A stretch of DNA of 64,000 nucleotides from Streptomyces zingiberis (GTDB lineage: Bacteria > Actinomycetota > Actinomycetes > Streptomycetales > Streptomycetaceae), in assembly GCF_012034935.1 (NCBI RefSeq), contig NZ_JAATEN010000007.1, positions 248,001 to 312,000 of the forward strand, written 5' to 3'. The notes beneath the pieces are model-generated. The model had not been told where the DNA came from. It saw only the letters and a program-made list of their open reading frames with translations, and made no database searches. This document shows positions 18,367 to 26,721 of the stretch, in pieces. How positions within the stretch are numbered: the first letter of the stretch is position 1; each line of letters starts with the position of its first letter. The position numbers were made by a program, and so were the translations under genes.

Positions 18367-18908
18367 CGCTCCTTGGGGTCCAGGACCCAGCGGTCCAGCG
18401 CGTATCGGGTTCGCGGATTCCGGATCAGCAGGACGGCCGCGGCGAGCAGTACCAGGTCACGGGCGATGTCGATCGCGTAACCCCGTTCGGCGCCGGCGCT
18501 GAGGGTCCCCCCGCCGCCGAAACAACCGCAGTCGATGGAGAGTCCGCGCGCCCACACCGAGGCGATGGCCGCCACGTAGACGACGAACAGAGCCGCGGCC
18601 CCCATGGCTGCCGTCCTCGTGGCGAGCCCGGCCCCCAGCAGCAGCGCGAGAGCCACCTCGACGAACGGAAGCACGCCGCCGACGAGCTGGGCCCAGTCTT
18701 CCGGCACGATCCGGTAGAGGGCGGCCACCCGGCCCGCCTCCGCCAGATCCCCCATCTTCACCAGGCCGGCGTAGCCCAGGACCACGGCCAGGAGGAGCCG
18801 GGCCACGCTGCCCGGCCATCCGCTCCCCCACCAGCTGGTGCCCGTGCGCACGCTGTCCGTCGCCGCCGCGGCCGTGAGGCCCACGGCCGGCTGCCCGGTC
18901 CCGTTCAT
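18363..18908 (-). CDS. MauE/DoxX-like membrane protein, probable redox partner
   Basis: 181 aa with four predicted helices, and a Cys127-Gly-Cys129 pair in SIDCGCFGG between helices. This is typical of MauE proteins, which support disulfide formation. It is coupled by ATGA on both sides, to the ABC permease and to the DsbA-like gene. It probably passes electrons between membrane quinones and the DsbA-like protein. Confidence 0.82.
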   Translation of the reverse strand: MNGTGQPAVGLTAAAATDSVRTGTSWWGSGWPGSVARLLLAVVLGYAGLVKMGDLAEAGRVAALYRIVPEDWAQLVGGVLPFVEVALALLLGAGLATRTAAMGAAALFVVYVAAIASVWARGLSIDCGCFGGGGTLSAGAERGYAIDIARDLVLLAAAVLLIRNPRTRYALDRWVLDPKER

Positions 18909-19765
18909 GACGTACGGGAGAAGCGGTGGGCGGCGAACCCGAGCGCTGCCGCGGTGAGCACGGCCAGCAGCCCCAGTTCCGCGGCGACGGGCGGGTGCCA
19001 GTCACCGAGCAGCAACCGGGTCTGCTCGGAGGTGAGCGTGTCGGGGCCGGGCAAGGTCCGGCGGACCGCGTCGACGCCGTATGTCAGAGGGTTGATCTTG
19101 ACGACGGTGTCCAGCCAGCCCGGCAACCCGTTCGGCGGGAACATCGCGCCGGAGAAGAACATCAGCGGCATCAGGCTCAGGTTCACCACGACCTGGAACG
19201 TGTCCACCTGCCGGATGGTGACGGCGGCGAGCAGCCCGAACGAGGTGAACATGAGCGCGATCAGCAGGATTTCCGCCAGGACGACGAGAAGGGCCGGGGT
19301 GTACCGGATCCCCGCGATACCGCCCACCGACAGGACCATGAGGCCGTAGACCGCCCCCGTGGTGGCACCGCCAGCGGCGAGACCGAGAACGATCGAGGAG
19401 CGGGGGAAGGGTGCCACGAGCATCTGCCGGAGCACCCCGACCCGGCGGTCCCACACCAGTGAGATGCCCACGGCGATCGCCGGGGCCTGCACGGACATCA
19501 CCAGGACACCGGGGAACAGGTAGGCCCGGTAGTCGTTGAGCTGGGCCTTGCCGAGGCTGGAGGACGCCGCGTCGAGTCCGGTACCGAGGACGACGAGGAA
19601 GAGCAGGGGGGTCACCAATCCCATGGCGAGGCGCACGGGGTTGTGCCGCAGCCGGATCATCTCCCGCCGCCACAGCAGCAGCACCGGCCAGGCGGGGTGG
19701 CGCGTCCGGCCGGCCGGCACCCTGACGGTGCCCGGCACGGCGAGCGCGGTGTCGGTCCGGTTCAT
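18905..19765 (-). CDS. ABC-2 type transporter permease (lasso cluster exporter 1)
   Basis: 286 aa from ATG 19765 with six hydrophobic segments. It has the ABC-2 signature around WDRRVGVLRQMLVAPFPRSSIVLG and the motif NLSLMPLMFFSGAMFPP. Its start overlaps the stop of its ATPase. It probably exports the mature peptide and so gives self-protection. Confidence 0.88.
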   Translation of the reverse strand: MNRTDTALAVPGTVRVPAGRTRHPAWPVLLLWRREMIRLRHNPVRLAMGLVTPLLFLVVLGTGLDAASSSLGKAQLNDYRAYLFPGVLVMSVQAPAIAVGISLVWDRRVGVLRQMLVAPFPRSSIVLGLAAGGATTGAVYGLMVLSVGGIAGIRYTPALLVVLAEILLIALMFTSFGLLAAVTIRQVDTFQVVVNLSLMPLMFFSGAMFPPNGLPGWLDTVVKINPLTYGVDAVRRTLPGPDTLTSEQTRLLLGDWHPPVAAELGLLAVLTAAALGFAAHRFSRTS

Positions 19766-20727
19766 CGCAGTCCCTCCCCGAGGTCTCCGAGTGCGGGCGG
19801 ACCGGTCTCGCCCTCCCGGATGGCAAGGCCGGTGTGGTGCAGGTAGACGTCGTCGAGCGTCGGCGGGGCCACGTTCACCTCGCGGACGGTCACTCCGAGC
19901 CCGGTGCACAGCCGGGGCACGAGAGTGGCGGCGTCCGCGACCCGGATCAGGAGCCCGTCCGGCGAGGGTTCCGCGGCCAGGGAGAACCGTTCGGCGAGGG
20001 CGGCCCTGGCACGCGTGTCGTCCTCGGTGCGCAGGGCGACGAGGTCCGCCCCGATGACGGACTTGAGTTCCGCCGGCGTGCCCTCGGTGATCACCTTGCC
20101 CCGGTCGGCGATCGCGATCCGGTCGCAGTGCTCGGCCTCCTCCAGCTGGTGGGTGGTGACGAAGACGGTGACGCCCCGTTCCCGCCGCAGCCGTTCCAGG
20201 TGGTCCCAGACGGCCGCGCGCGTCTGTGCGTCCAGGCCGGTCGTCGGCTCGTCGAGAAAGAGGATCTGCGGCCCGGCGAGCAAGCCCCGGGCGATCTCGA
20301 GCCGCCGGCGCATGCCGGTGGAGAAGTGCCGCACGGGGGTCGCGCCGCGGGCGGACAGGTCCATCAGATCCAGCATCGCGGAGACGGCGCCGCGGGCCGC
20401 CTGGCGGGAGAGCCCGCACAGGCCGGCCTGGAAGCGGAGGTTCTCGGCGGCGGTGAGATCCAGGTCGAGTGTCGACTCCTGGAAGACGATGCCGATCCGG
20501 CGGCGGACCTCGGCCGCTTGGCCGGCCACGTCGAAACCCGCCACCTCCGCCCGGCCCGCGGTGGGCGGGAGCAGTGTGGTCAGCATCGCGATGGTGGTGG
20601 TCTTACCGGCGCCGTTCGGCCCGAGAAACCCGAACACGCTGCCCGTGGGCACCGTCAGGTCGAGGCCGTTCACCGCCGCCGTGGTGCCGTAGTACGCGTA
20701 GAGGCCCGCGGCCCGGATCGCCGTCAC
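19762..20727 (-). CDS. ABC transporter ATP-binding protein (lasso cluster exporter 1)
   Basis: 321 aa from GTG 20727. Walker A is GPNGAGKTT (about 38-46), the signature is HFSTGMRRRLEIARG, Walker B is ILFLDEPTTGLD, and the H-loop is TTHQLEEAE. The DrrA-like C-terminal region follows. It overlaps the B2 protease stop and the permease start. Confidence 0.92.
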   Translation of the reverse strand: MTAIRAAGLYAYYGTTAAVNGLDLTVPTGSVFGFLGPNGAGKTTTIAMLTTLLPPTAGRAEVAGFDVAGQAAEVRRRIGIVFQESTLDLDLTAAENLRFQAGLCGLSRQAARGAVSAMLDLMDLSARGATPVRHFSTGMRRRLEIARGLLAGPQILFLDEPTTGLDAQTRAAVWDHLERLRRERGVTVFVTTHQLEEAEHCDRIAIADRGKVITEGTPAELKSVIGADLVALRTEDDTRARAALAERFSLAAEPSPDGLLIRVADAATLVPRLCTGLGVTVREVNVAPPTLDDVYLHHTGLAIREGETGPPALGDLGEGLR

Positions 20728-21152
20728 GGCCGGTTCCGGGGGATTCCGCGCACGGCCAGGACGGTGCGGAACGCGCGGAGTTCGCCGGGTTCGTCCACCG
20801 GCCGCCCGTCGGCCTCCACCCAGGCGTGGGCGCCGAAGGGCTCGGTCCGGAATCCGGTGCACCAGTCGGCCCACCGACCGCGTGCCCGCAACAGAAGCAC
20901 GGTGGCCACGGACCGCTGCAGGCAGCCGAGGCCCGCGCAGCGGGTGCTGACCGACACGACGGCCCGCCGGGCCCGCGCGGCCTCGGCGTACTCCGCGGGC
21001 CGGGTTCGGCGGGCGGCCACCCGCAGCACACGGTGGAGCCGGGCCGGGGGCAGCCGCACCAGCAGCCGGGCCACGCCGGCCGCGCACCGGGGAGCGATCT
21101 GGCGGCGCCGGGGAAGACGCGGCGCGTGTTCCGCGACGGCGGGGGTGGTCAC
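20724..21152 (-). CDS. mslB2: Lasso peptide leader protease (B2 protein)
   Basis: 142 aa of transglutaminase-like fold. The catalytic Cys77 is in CLQRSVATVLLLRARG and His109 is in GAHAWVEADG, with an Asp (115 or 120) after it. The enzyme cuts the leader after residue 21 of the precursor before macrolactam closure. The gene is split from the RRE (B1), as normal in actinobacteria, and overlaps it by 4 nt. The symbol is carried over from the MS-271 cluster. Confidence 0.92.
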   Translation of the reverse strand: MTTPAVAEHAPRLPRRRQIAPRCAAGVARLLVRLPPARLHRVLRVAARRTRPAEYAEAARARRAVVSVSTRCAGLGCLQRSVATVLLLRARGRWADWCTGFRTEPFGAHAWVEADGRPVDEPGELRAFRTVLAVRGIPRNRP

Positions 21153-21412
21153 GAGGCGACCTCCACGAGGTCGGCGGCGCTGAGGGCGTCGATCAGGGCC
21201 CGCACGTCCTGCCGGGCCTGGTCATCGCCGACCGGGGCCGTGGCGCACAGACTCGCGGCGGCCGCGTCGGGCTCCTCACCGTCGAGCAGCTTGCGCAGCA
21301 CACCGGCGCCGGACCGGTTCAGCTGCCAGTAACGGCCCCGGCGTCCGTCGAGCAGCACAGCCCCGGAGTCGACATCGGTGAGGGTGACGTCGCGGGCGAG
21401 GGTCAGCTTCAT
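21149..21412 (-). CDS. mslB1: Lasso peptide RRE / PqqD-family chaperone (B1 protein)
   Basis: 87 aa. The winged-helix PqqD fold is marked by VLLDGRRGRYWQLNRSGAGVLRKLLDG. B1 proteins bind the leader (through the YxxP motif region) and deliver it to B2. The start overlaps the cyclase stop and the stop overlaps the B2 start. Confidence 0.93.
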   Translation of the reverse strand: MKLTLARDVTLTDVDSGAVLLDGRRGRYWQLNRSGAGVLRKLLDGEEPDAAAASLCATAPVGDDQARQDVRALIDALSAADLVEVAS

Positions 21413-23232
21413 AGGAGTTCTCCCGTGTACGAGGGGTGCGATCGGTGGTGTGTCCGAAGCCAGCTCTCACACGCCACCGTGGTCTCGATCGGCTGCAGGT
21501 GATGGGACATCGGCCCGGGATTCAGGACCGCCGCGCGGAACGCCCGGGGGTCGACGAGGCCGAGCGCGGCGAGACGGGAGTCCTCGCAGAGTTCGAGGAT
21601 CCGGGTCCGGTTCCTGGCCAGCCCCCGGAATGCCTCGGCGCTGAACTCGCCCTTGTCCCGGCGGGCCAGGATCTCCGCGGGTACGGCGCCCCGAACGGCT
21701 TCGGCGAGCAGCGGCTTGAAACGTCCCGCGGCAAGGCGCTCGTCGATCCGGGTGGCCAGCGCCGCCTCCACCACACGGTCGTCGAGGAAGGGGGCGTCCC
21801 AGGTGACCCCGGTGCCCGCGAGAGCCGTGTTGACCTGGCGGACGGTGGTCCCCTCGAAGACGAGTGAGGCGAGGGCCTGGTGCCTGGCCCGGTCGGCGTC
21901 CAGGGGTCCGGGACCGTCGGCGGCGGCGGAGGTGAGCAGTTCACGGACCGCGGCCACGGCGTCAGGCGTGGCCCAGGCCGGCATGCGGGGCGCGAACACC
22001 CAGCCGAAGTCAGGTTCGTCGATCGGCGGGGGTGGTTCGCCGATGGCGGCGGCGGCCCCGGCGAGGTTCTGCCGGAACGTCGACCGGTCGAGCAGCGCCC
22101 GGACGGTTGTCCGCCAGGGCCAGCGGTTGGCGAGCCGGTAACGGTTGACCAGCCGCAGGCCGCGGACCGGTGTGGCGCGCGCCAGGGACCAGGCGCAGGC
22201 CGGCATCCGGCCGAACAGCTCATCACCGCCGAACCCGGTCAGGTGCAGCGCCGCGCCCTCCGCCGCCGCCCGCCCGGCCAGATCCTGGAGGTGGGCGAGG
22301 CCCGAGGCCCACGTCGACGGCCCCTCAGGGGCCGCGTTCCTCAGGTCGTCCGTGTAGCCGACATCGAAGAGGTTCTCCCCCCGGTCGGCGGGGAGCAGGT
22401 GGTGCCGGGCGGCCGGAAGATGTTCCGCCGCCCTCCGCGCCCAGAAGGTGTCGGCGTTGGCGATGTCGAGCGGCGACACGTGGTACGTGACGAGGTCCGC
22501 CCCCGTCGCGCCGGCCAGGAAGCACAGCGAGGTCGAGTCCAGGCCCCCGGAGAGGTCTGCGCTGAGGGTGCGGCGCGGGGTGCTCCGGATGGCGATCGCC
22601 TCGTCCAGCGCCGAGCGGACGGCGATCGCGCCCTCCGCGAGGGTGAGGGAGGCTTTCGGCAGCTCCCACCAGTGGTGCTGCCGCGAGCGGCCATCCGCGT
22701 CCAGCTCCAGCCAGCAGCCGGTGGTCAGCGCCTCGATGCCCTGGCGAACGGGACGCTGGGCCACGGGCCAGGGCGCTCCGCCGGGCGCCAGCAGACGGGC
22801 GGCGAGCACGCTCTCGTCGAGAGCGGCGCCGGTGAGCCGCAGCAGGGGCTCCACCCCGCTTGCGGCGACCGTCACGCCGTCGGCGCGGGCGGTGAAGACC
22901 TGTCGTACACCGGTGATCGATCCCTGCACCCGGGTCCGGCCGTCCAGGGATACCGCCATGTGGAGGATGCCCGGAAGGCGGGACGCGATCGCGTCGGCGT
23001 CGTGCAGCGAGCGCAGCCGGCCGAGCCGGGCCACCGCTGCGGCCTCGTCGAGCCGGGTGTGCCCCAGCAGTGCCATGCGCCGGGAACCGGCGGTGACGAC
23101 CGTGACCGCGTCCCCGGGCCAGTCACCGACGATCCAGGGCCGTCCCGACACATGGTCGATGCGGCGCGCCGCCCGCAACCGTCCGGCCACCGCCCCGGCG
23201 GCCGGGCTGTCCGGTAGAACCACGAAATCCAT
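21409..23232 (-). CDS. mslC: Lasso cyclase, asparagine-synthetase-like (C protein)
   Basis: 607 aa from ATG 23232, with GGGGGGAG upstream. It has a glutaminase-like N-terminal half, without the Cys2 nucleophile, followed by the ATP-binding synthetase domain with the PP-loop ADLSGGLDSTSLCFLAG (about 222). It adenylates core Asp9 and joins it to the Cys1 amine. It lies 58 nt after the precursor gene. Confidence 0.93.
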   Translation of the reverse strand: MDFVVLPDSPAAGAVAGRLRAARRIDHVSGRPWIVGDWPGDAVTVVTAGSRRMALLGHTRLDEAAAVARLGRLRSLHDADAIASRLPGILHMAVSLDGRTRVQGSITGVRQVFTARADGVTVAASGVEPLLRLTGAALDESVLAARLLAPGGAPWPVAQRPVRQGIEALTTGCWLELDADGRSRQHHWWELPKASLTLAEGAIAVRSALDEAIAIRSTPRRTLSADLSGGLDSTSLCFLAGATGADLVTYHVSPLDIANADTFWARRAAEHLPAARHHLLPADRGENLFDVGYTDDLRNAAPEGPSTWASGLAHLQDLAGRAAAEGAALHLTGFGGDELFGRMPACAWSLARATPVRGLRLVNRYRLANRWPWRTTVRALLDRSTFRQNLAGAAAAIGEPPPPIDEPDFGWVFAPRMPAWATPDAVAAVRELLTSAAADGPGPLDADRARHQALASLVFEGTTVRQVNTALAGTGVTWDAPFLDDRVVEAALATRIDERLAAGRFKPLLAEAVRGAVPAEILARRDKGEFSAEAFRGLARNRTRILELCEDSRLAALGLVDPRAFRAAVLNPGPMSHHLQPIETTVACESWLRTHHRSHPSYTGELL

Positions 23233-23290
23233 GCCGTCTCCCCCCAACGGACGGTGCCGGTGCGCTCGCGCGCACCGGCACCGGATGTGA

Positions 23291-23419
23291 TCACCAGAAG
23301 CAGACGACCGCGTAGCCGCAGCCGGCGAAGTCGTTGCAGCTGCCGATGCCGAGGCACTTGGTCAGCTCCTCGAAGTCGCCGACCTCCTGGAGCATGGGGG
23401 GCTCGTAGTTCGTGGACAT
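23291..23419 (-). CDS. mslA: Class I lasso peptide precursor, core identical to RP 71955 (aborycin)
   Basis: 42 aa, too short for routine gene calling, from ATG 23419 with GGGAGG 8 nt upstream. The 21-residue leader has the RRE motif YEPPML and ends LTK, with Thr at -2. The 21-residue core has Cys1, Cys7, Asp9, Cys13, Cys19 and Trp21, with Ile4 and Val17 (CLGIGSC... and ...GYAVVCFW). By memory this equals RP 71955/aborycin and differs from siamycin I at positions 4 and 17 and from siamycin II only at 17. Cys1-Asp9 macrolactam and 1-13, 7-19 disulfides are expected. Confidence 0.96.
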   Translation of the reverse strand: MSTNYEPPMLQEVGDFEELTKCLGIGSCNDFAGCGYAVVCFW

Positions 23420-23535
23420 GGGGTGACCTCCCGTTTCGGATCGCCCAGGCCGACCTGCCCGGCCTGTGACCTGAGCGAGACGCTACGGGGGGAGGTGTCC
23501 CACCGGCGTGGGGCCGCTGTCCCGCCCCGGTCCTG

Positions 23536-24288
23536 TCAGTTGTCCCATCGGTGGTGGCGGATCCAGCCCCAGCCGAGGGCCGCGGCGGTCCAGGCGAGCA
23601 GCACCGCGAGCCCGAAGCCCGTGTGCGGTGAGCCGACGGTGAGCAGTTCCCGTCCGGCCTGGTCGGGGAAGTACCGCGAGAGTTCCTCGGTCGCCCCGAT
23701 GAGGGACAGGATGTGTGTCCCCGCGAGCACCATCGGCAGCAGGACGGCCAGCGGAACCACGGCGCTCCGGGCGGCGGCCGCGAGACCGGCCGCGAAGAGA
23801 CACATCAGGACCAGGTACACCACCGCCCCGGCCAGGGCGCGGGGAACCCCGTCGGCGCCGATCGACGCGCCGTGCGGACCGAGCGCCGCCTGGGTGGCCA
23901 GATAGCCGAGGACGACGACGGGCACGGCCGCGGCCACCGCAGCCAGCGCCGCCACGGTCATCTTTGCGGCGTAGAGCCGGCCACGGCGGGGCACGGCGAG
24001 CAGCGACAGGCTCATCATGCCCGACGCGTACTCGCTGGTGACAACGAGCACCCCGAAGACGATCAGTGCGAGCTGGCCGTAGAGGACACCGTCCAGGCCG
24101 GCCTGGTACGGGGTGAAGTCGGAACGCAGAGCGGGGCTGTCGGAGTCCAGCGCGCCTCGGGCGGACCAGCCTCCGAGTACGGCGATGGCGAGGGAGACCA
24201 GGGCGAACAGCAGCAGCGAGAACCGCGTGCCCCGGATGCCGCGCAGCTTGATGATCTCGGCCCGGACGGCCGCCGGCGTCTCAGACAT
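23536..24288 (-). CDS. ABC-2 type transporter permease (lasso cluster exporter 2)
   Basis: 250 aa from ATG 24288, with about six hydrophobic segments. It begins MSETPAAVRAEIIKLRGIRG, like the bacteriocin-immunity/ABC-2 permeases, and has TSEYASGMMSLSL in the first cytoplasmic loop. Its start overlaps the stop of its ATPase by 8 nt. It lies just upstream of the precursor and may serve export or immunity. Confidence 0.87.
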   Translation of the reverse strand: MSETPAAVRAEIIKLRGIRGTRFSLLLFALVSLAIAVLGGWSARGALDSDSPALRSDFTPYQAGLDGVLYGQLALIVFGVLVVTSEYASGMMSLSLLAVPRRGRLYAAKMTVAALAAVAAAVPVVVLGYLATQAALGPHGASIGADGVPRALAGAVVYLVLMCLFAAGLAAAARSAVVPLAVLLPMVLAGTHILSLIGATEELSRYFPDQAGRELLTVGSPHTGFGLAVLLAWTAAALGWGWIRHHRWDN

Positions 24289-25297
24289 GGGTGTTCCTGC
24301 CTCCCGTGCCGGCGGTTCCGCCGCCGCTGCTTCCGCCCCCGCCGGGGCCCTGCCCACGGCCGGCGGCTCCGCCACCGCCACCGTCACCACCGCCGTCGGC
24401 GCCGGTGTCCCCCTCACCGATGGCCTGGAGGAAGGTCTCCTCCAAAGAGCCCGTGCGGTTACTCAGTTCCTCCAGCGGGAAACCACCCGCCGCCGCGATC
24501 CGGCTGATGTCCCCCGCAGCCAGTCCGGCCACCTCCAGGACCCCGCCGGGAGCGCGGGTCACGGATCCACCGTGGCGTTCCAGTTCGCCGCCGAACCGCG
24601 CGGCCCCGGGTTCCGGGGTGCGCACGCGGACGAACGACCGGCCGTGGAGCCGGAGGAACTCCGCCATGCCGGTGTCCGCGAGGAGGCGACCACGGTTGAT
24701 GACGATCAGATGCCCGGCGACCATGGACATCTCGGCCATGAGATGGCTGGAGATGAGCACGGTGCGGCCCTCGGCCGCCCTGGCCCGCAGCAGATCACGC
24801 AGCCAGCGGATGCCCTCCGTGTCCAGGCCGTTGACGGGTTCGTCGAGGACCAGCACGGCCGGGTCGCCCAGCAGGGCGGCAGCCAGACCGAGGCGCTGGC
24901 CCATACCGAGGGAGAAGCCGCCGATCCGCCGCCGGGCCGCTGCCGCGAGGCCCACGGTCTCCAGGACCTCGCGGACCCGGCTCCGCCCGATCCCGTTGCT
25001 CCGGGCGAGCCAGAGCAGGTGATCGCGCGCGGTGAGGCCGCGGTGCGGGGCCGAGGTCTCCAGCAGGGCTCCGACCTGCCGGAGAGGCCGGGCCAGTTCG
25101 CGGTAGGCGCGCCCGCCGATCCGCGCGGTTCCGGTGTCCGGGCGGGTGAGGCCGAGCATCATGCGCATCGTCGTCGACTTCCCGGCACCGTTGGGGCCGA
25201 GGAAGCCGGTGACGGTACCGGGCCGCACGGTGAAGGTCAGGCCGTCCACGGCCGTGGCCTGCCCATAGCGTTTGCTCAGGTTCTGGACGTCAATCAC
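24281..25297 (-). CDS. ABC transporter ATP-binding protein (lasso cluster exporter 2)
   Basis: 338 aa from GTG 25297. Walker A is GPNGAGKST, the signature is FSLGMGQRLGLAAAL, and Walker B is VLVLDEPVNGLD, as in bacitracin-type BcrA ATPases. The last 45 or so residues are an unusual Gly-rich tail (GADGGGDGGGGG...) outside the family fold. A 14-bp palindrome lies upstream. Confidence 0.9.
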   Translation of the reverse strand: MIDVQNLSKRYGQATAVDGLTFTVRPGTVTGFLGPNGAGKSTTMRMMLGLTRPDTGTARIGGRAYRELARPLRQVGALLETSAPHRGLTARDHLLWLARSNGIGRSRVREVLETVGLAAAARRRIGGFSLGMGQRLGLAAALLGDPAVLVLDEPVNGLDTEGIRWLRDLLRARAAEGRTVLISSHLMAEMSMVAGHLIVINRGRLLADTGMAEFLRLHGRSFVRVRTPEPGAARFGGELERHGGSVTRAPGGVLEVAGLAAGDISRIAAAGGFPLEELSNRTGSLEETFLQAIGEGDTGADGGGDGGGGGAAGRGQGPGGGGSSGGGTAGTGGRNTHV

Positions 25298-25378
25298 GGG
25301 ACCGAGTCTGGCCGCGGCCGGCGCCGGGCGCATCGGACCGGGGTCTGGACCGGCCGTGCCGCCCCCGCCGGCCGAACC

Positions 25379-25392
25379 CATACCTGGGTATG
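25379..25392. promoter_or_regulatory. Palindrome upstream of the ABC exporter 2 gene
   Basis: CATACC-TG-GGTATG lies in the 128-nt gap between the kinase stop and the ATPase GTG. It is a candidate operator for the cluster response regulator. No second exact copy was seen near the precursor. Confidence 0.4.
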
Positions 25393-25425
25393 AGTACGGT
25401 TTCGGACAGACCTCGGAACGGGGGC

Positions 25426-26556
25426 TCAGCAGGGCAGGGTCGCCCGGACGCGGAAGCCGCCGGAAGCGGGCCCGGCGGTGAGGGTCCCGCCGTGGGCCGC
25501 GGCCCGTTCCTCCATCCCGACGAGGCCCATCCCGCCACCGGGCACGGTCGGCCTGCGTCCGTTTCCCGGGCCCTCGTCGGTGACCTCGATCGTCAACGTC
25601 CCGCCCCGCGCGGTCACCCGCACCTGGCACCGGGTGGGCGCGGCGTGCTTGGCCACGTTGGTCAGCGCCTCCTGAACGATCCGGAACGCCGCGAGCCCCA
25701 CCCCGCCGGGCAGCCCGTCCGGGTCATCACAGCGCATATCGACGCGGACCCCCGCCGCCTCGGCCGCCCGGACCAGGAACGGCAGGTCCGCCAAGCCGCG
25801 GACCGGCTGGAGGTCCCGCACCCCGTCGTGCTGTTCCCGGCGCAGCACCTTGAGAGTGGCCCGCATGTCGCGGAGCGCCGTCCTGCTGATGTCCTCGATG
25901 ACGGTCAGCGCCTCGCGCGCCGCCTCGGGCCGGGTGCCGATCACGTGGTTGGCGACCCCTGCCTTGATCGCGATCAGACCCACGCTGTGGGTGACCACGT
26001 CGTGGATGTCCCGGGCGATCCTGAGGCGCTCCTCCACCTTGGCCTGCTCGGCCGCCTGTTCGATGGTCCGCCGAAGGCTGTCCCGGCGCTCCCGGACCGC
26101 CGAGCCCGCGGCCCAGGTGGCGCCCAGGACCAGCAGCCCGAACAGCAGGTGCACCGCGAACGTCCCGCCCTCGTAGTGCTGCCCGCCCGACAGGGTCAGC
26201 AGAGCCGCGCCCACCGCGCTCGCCCCGCCGACCCACACGGCTGAAGGACCCGGCCGCCGCCCCGTGGCCGTCGCGACCGCGAACAGGGAGTAGGCGGCGG
26301 CGAGGAAGACGACCGGACCGAATCCGGCGGACAGAGCCGCACCGGAGGCGATGAAGACGACCGCGAAGACCGGGACGGGCCACACCCGCCGGACGGCGAG
26401 CGGCAACGCGGTGGCCGTCGGGAGCAGCCAGGACACGAGCCCGTCGGGCGAGCCGCCGGTGTCCGGCCGCAGCACCGATACCTGCGGGAGCAGGGCGAAG
26501 CCGAGCGCGGCCGCCGCGTCGAGGAGAATCAGGCGCCGGCGCGAAAGGTCTCCCAT
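25426..26556 (-). CDS. Sensor histidine kinase (NarL/DesK class) of the lasso cluster
   Basis: 376 aa. An N-terminal membrane domain has several helices (about 10-160), followed by HisKA_3 with the phospho-acceptor His in RIARDIHDVVTHSVGLIAIKAG. The HATPase_c domain has IVQEALTNVAKHA and GMGLVGMEERAAAHGG. It starts the minus-strand lasso block. Its partner is most likely the regulator at 15.5-16.2 kb, which keeps its phospho-Asp, rather than the divergent regulator at 26.7 kb. Confidence 0.88.
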   Translation of the reverse strand: MGDLSRRRLILLDAAAALGFALLPQVSVLRPDTGGSPDGLVSWLLPTATALPLAVRRVWPVPVFAVVFIASGAALSAGFGPVVFLAAAYSLFAVATATGRRPGPSAVWVGGASAVGAALLTLSGGQHYEGGTFAVHLLFGLLVLGATWAAGSAVRERRDSLRRTIEQAAEQAKVEERLRIARDIHDVVTHSVGLIAIKAGVANHVIGTRPEAAREALTVIEDISRTALRDMRATLKVLRREQHDGVRDLQPVRGLADLPFLVRAAEAAGVRVDMRCDDPDGLPGGVGLAAFRIVQEALTNVAKHAAPTRCQVRVTARGGTLTIEVTDEGPGNGRRPTVPGGGMGLVGMEERAAAHGGTLTAGPASGGFRVRATLPC

Positions 26557-26721
26557 GCCGCGAATCTACGCAGGGTGCGACGGGGCGTCCAACACCCCGG
26601 CAGGCCCTCGGCCGGAAGACGCCCATGCCGATCGTGCCCTTCTCCCGTGCCGCCGGTGTCTGTGCACAATCCTGCAGACGGGCGAACGCCCGGACGCGTT
26701 CCACGGGGGAGGAGCGAAACC

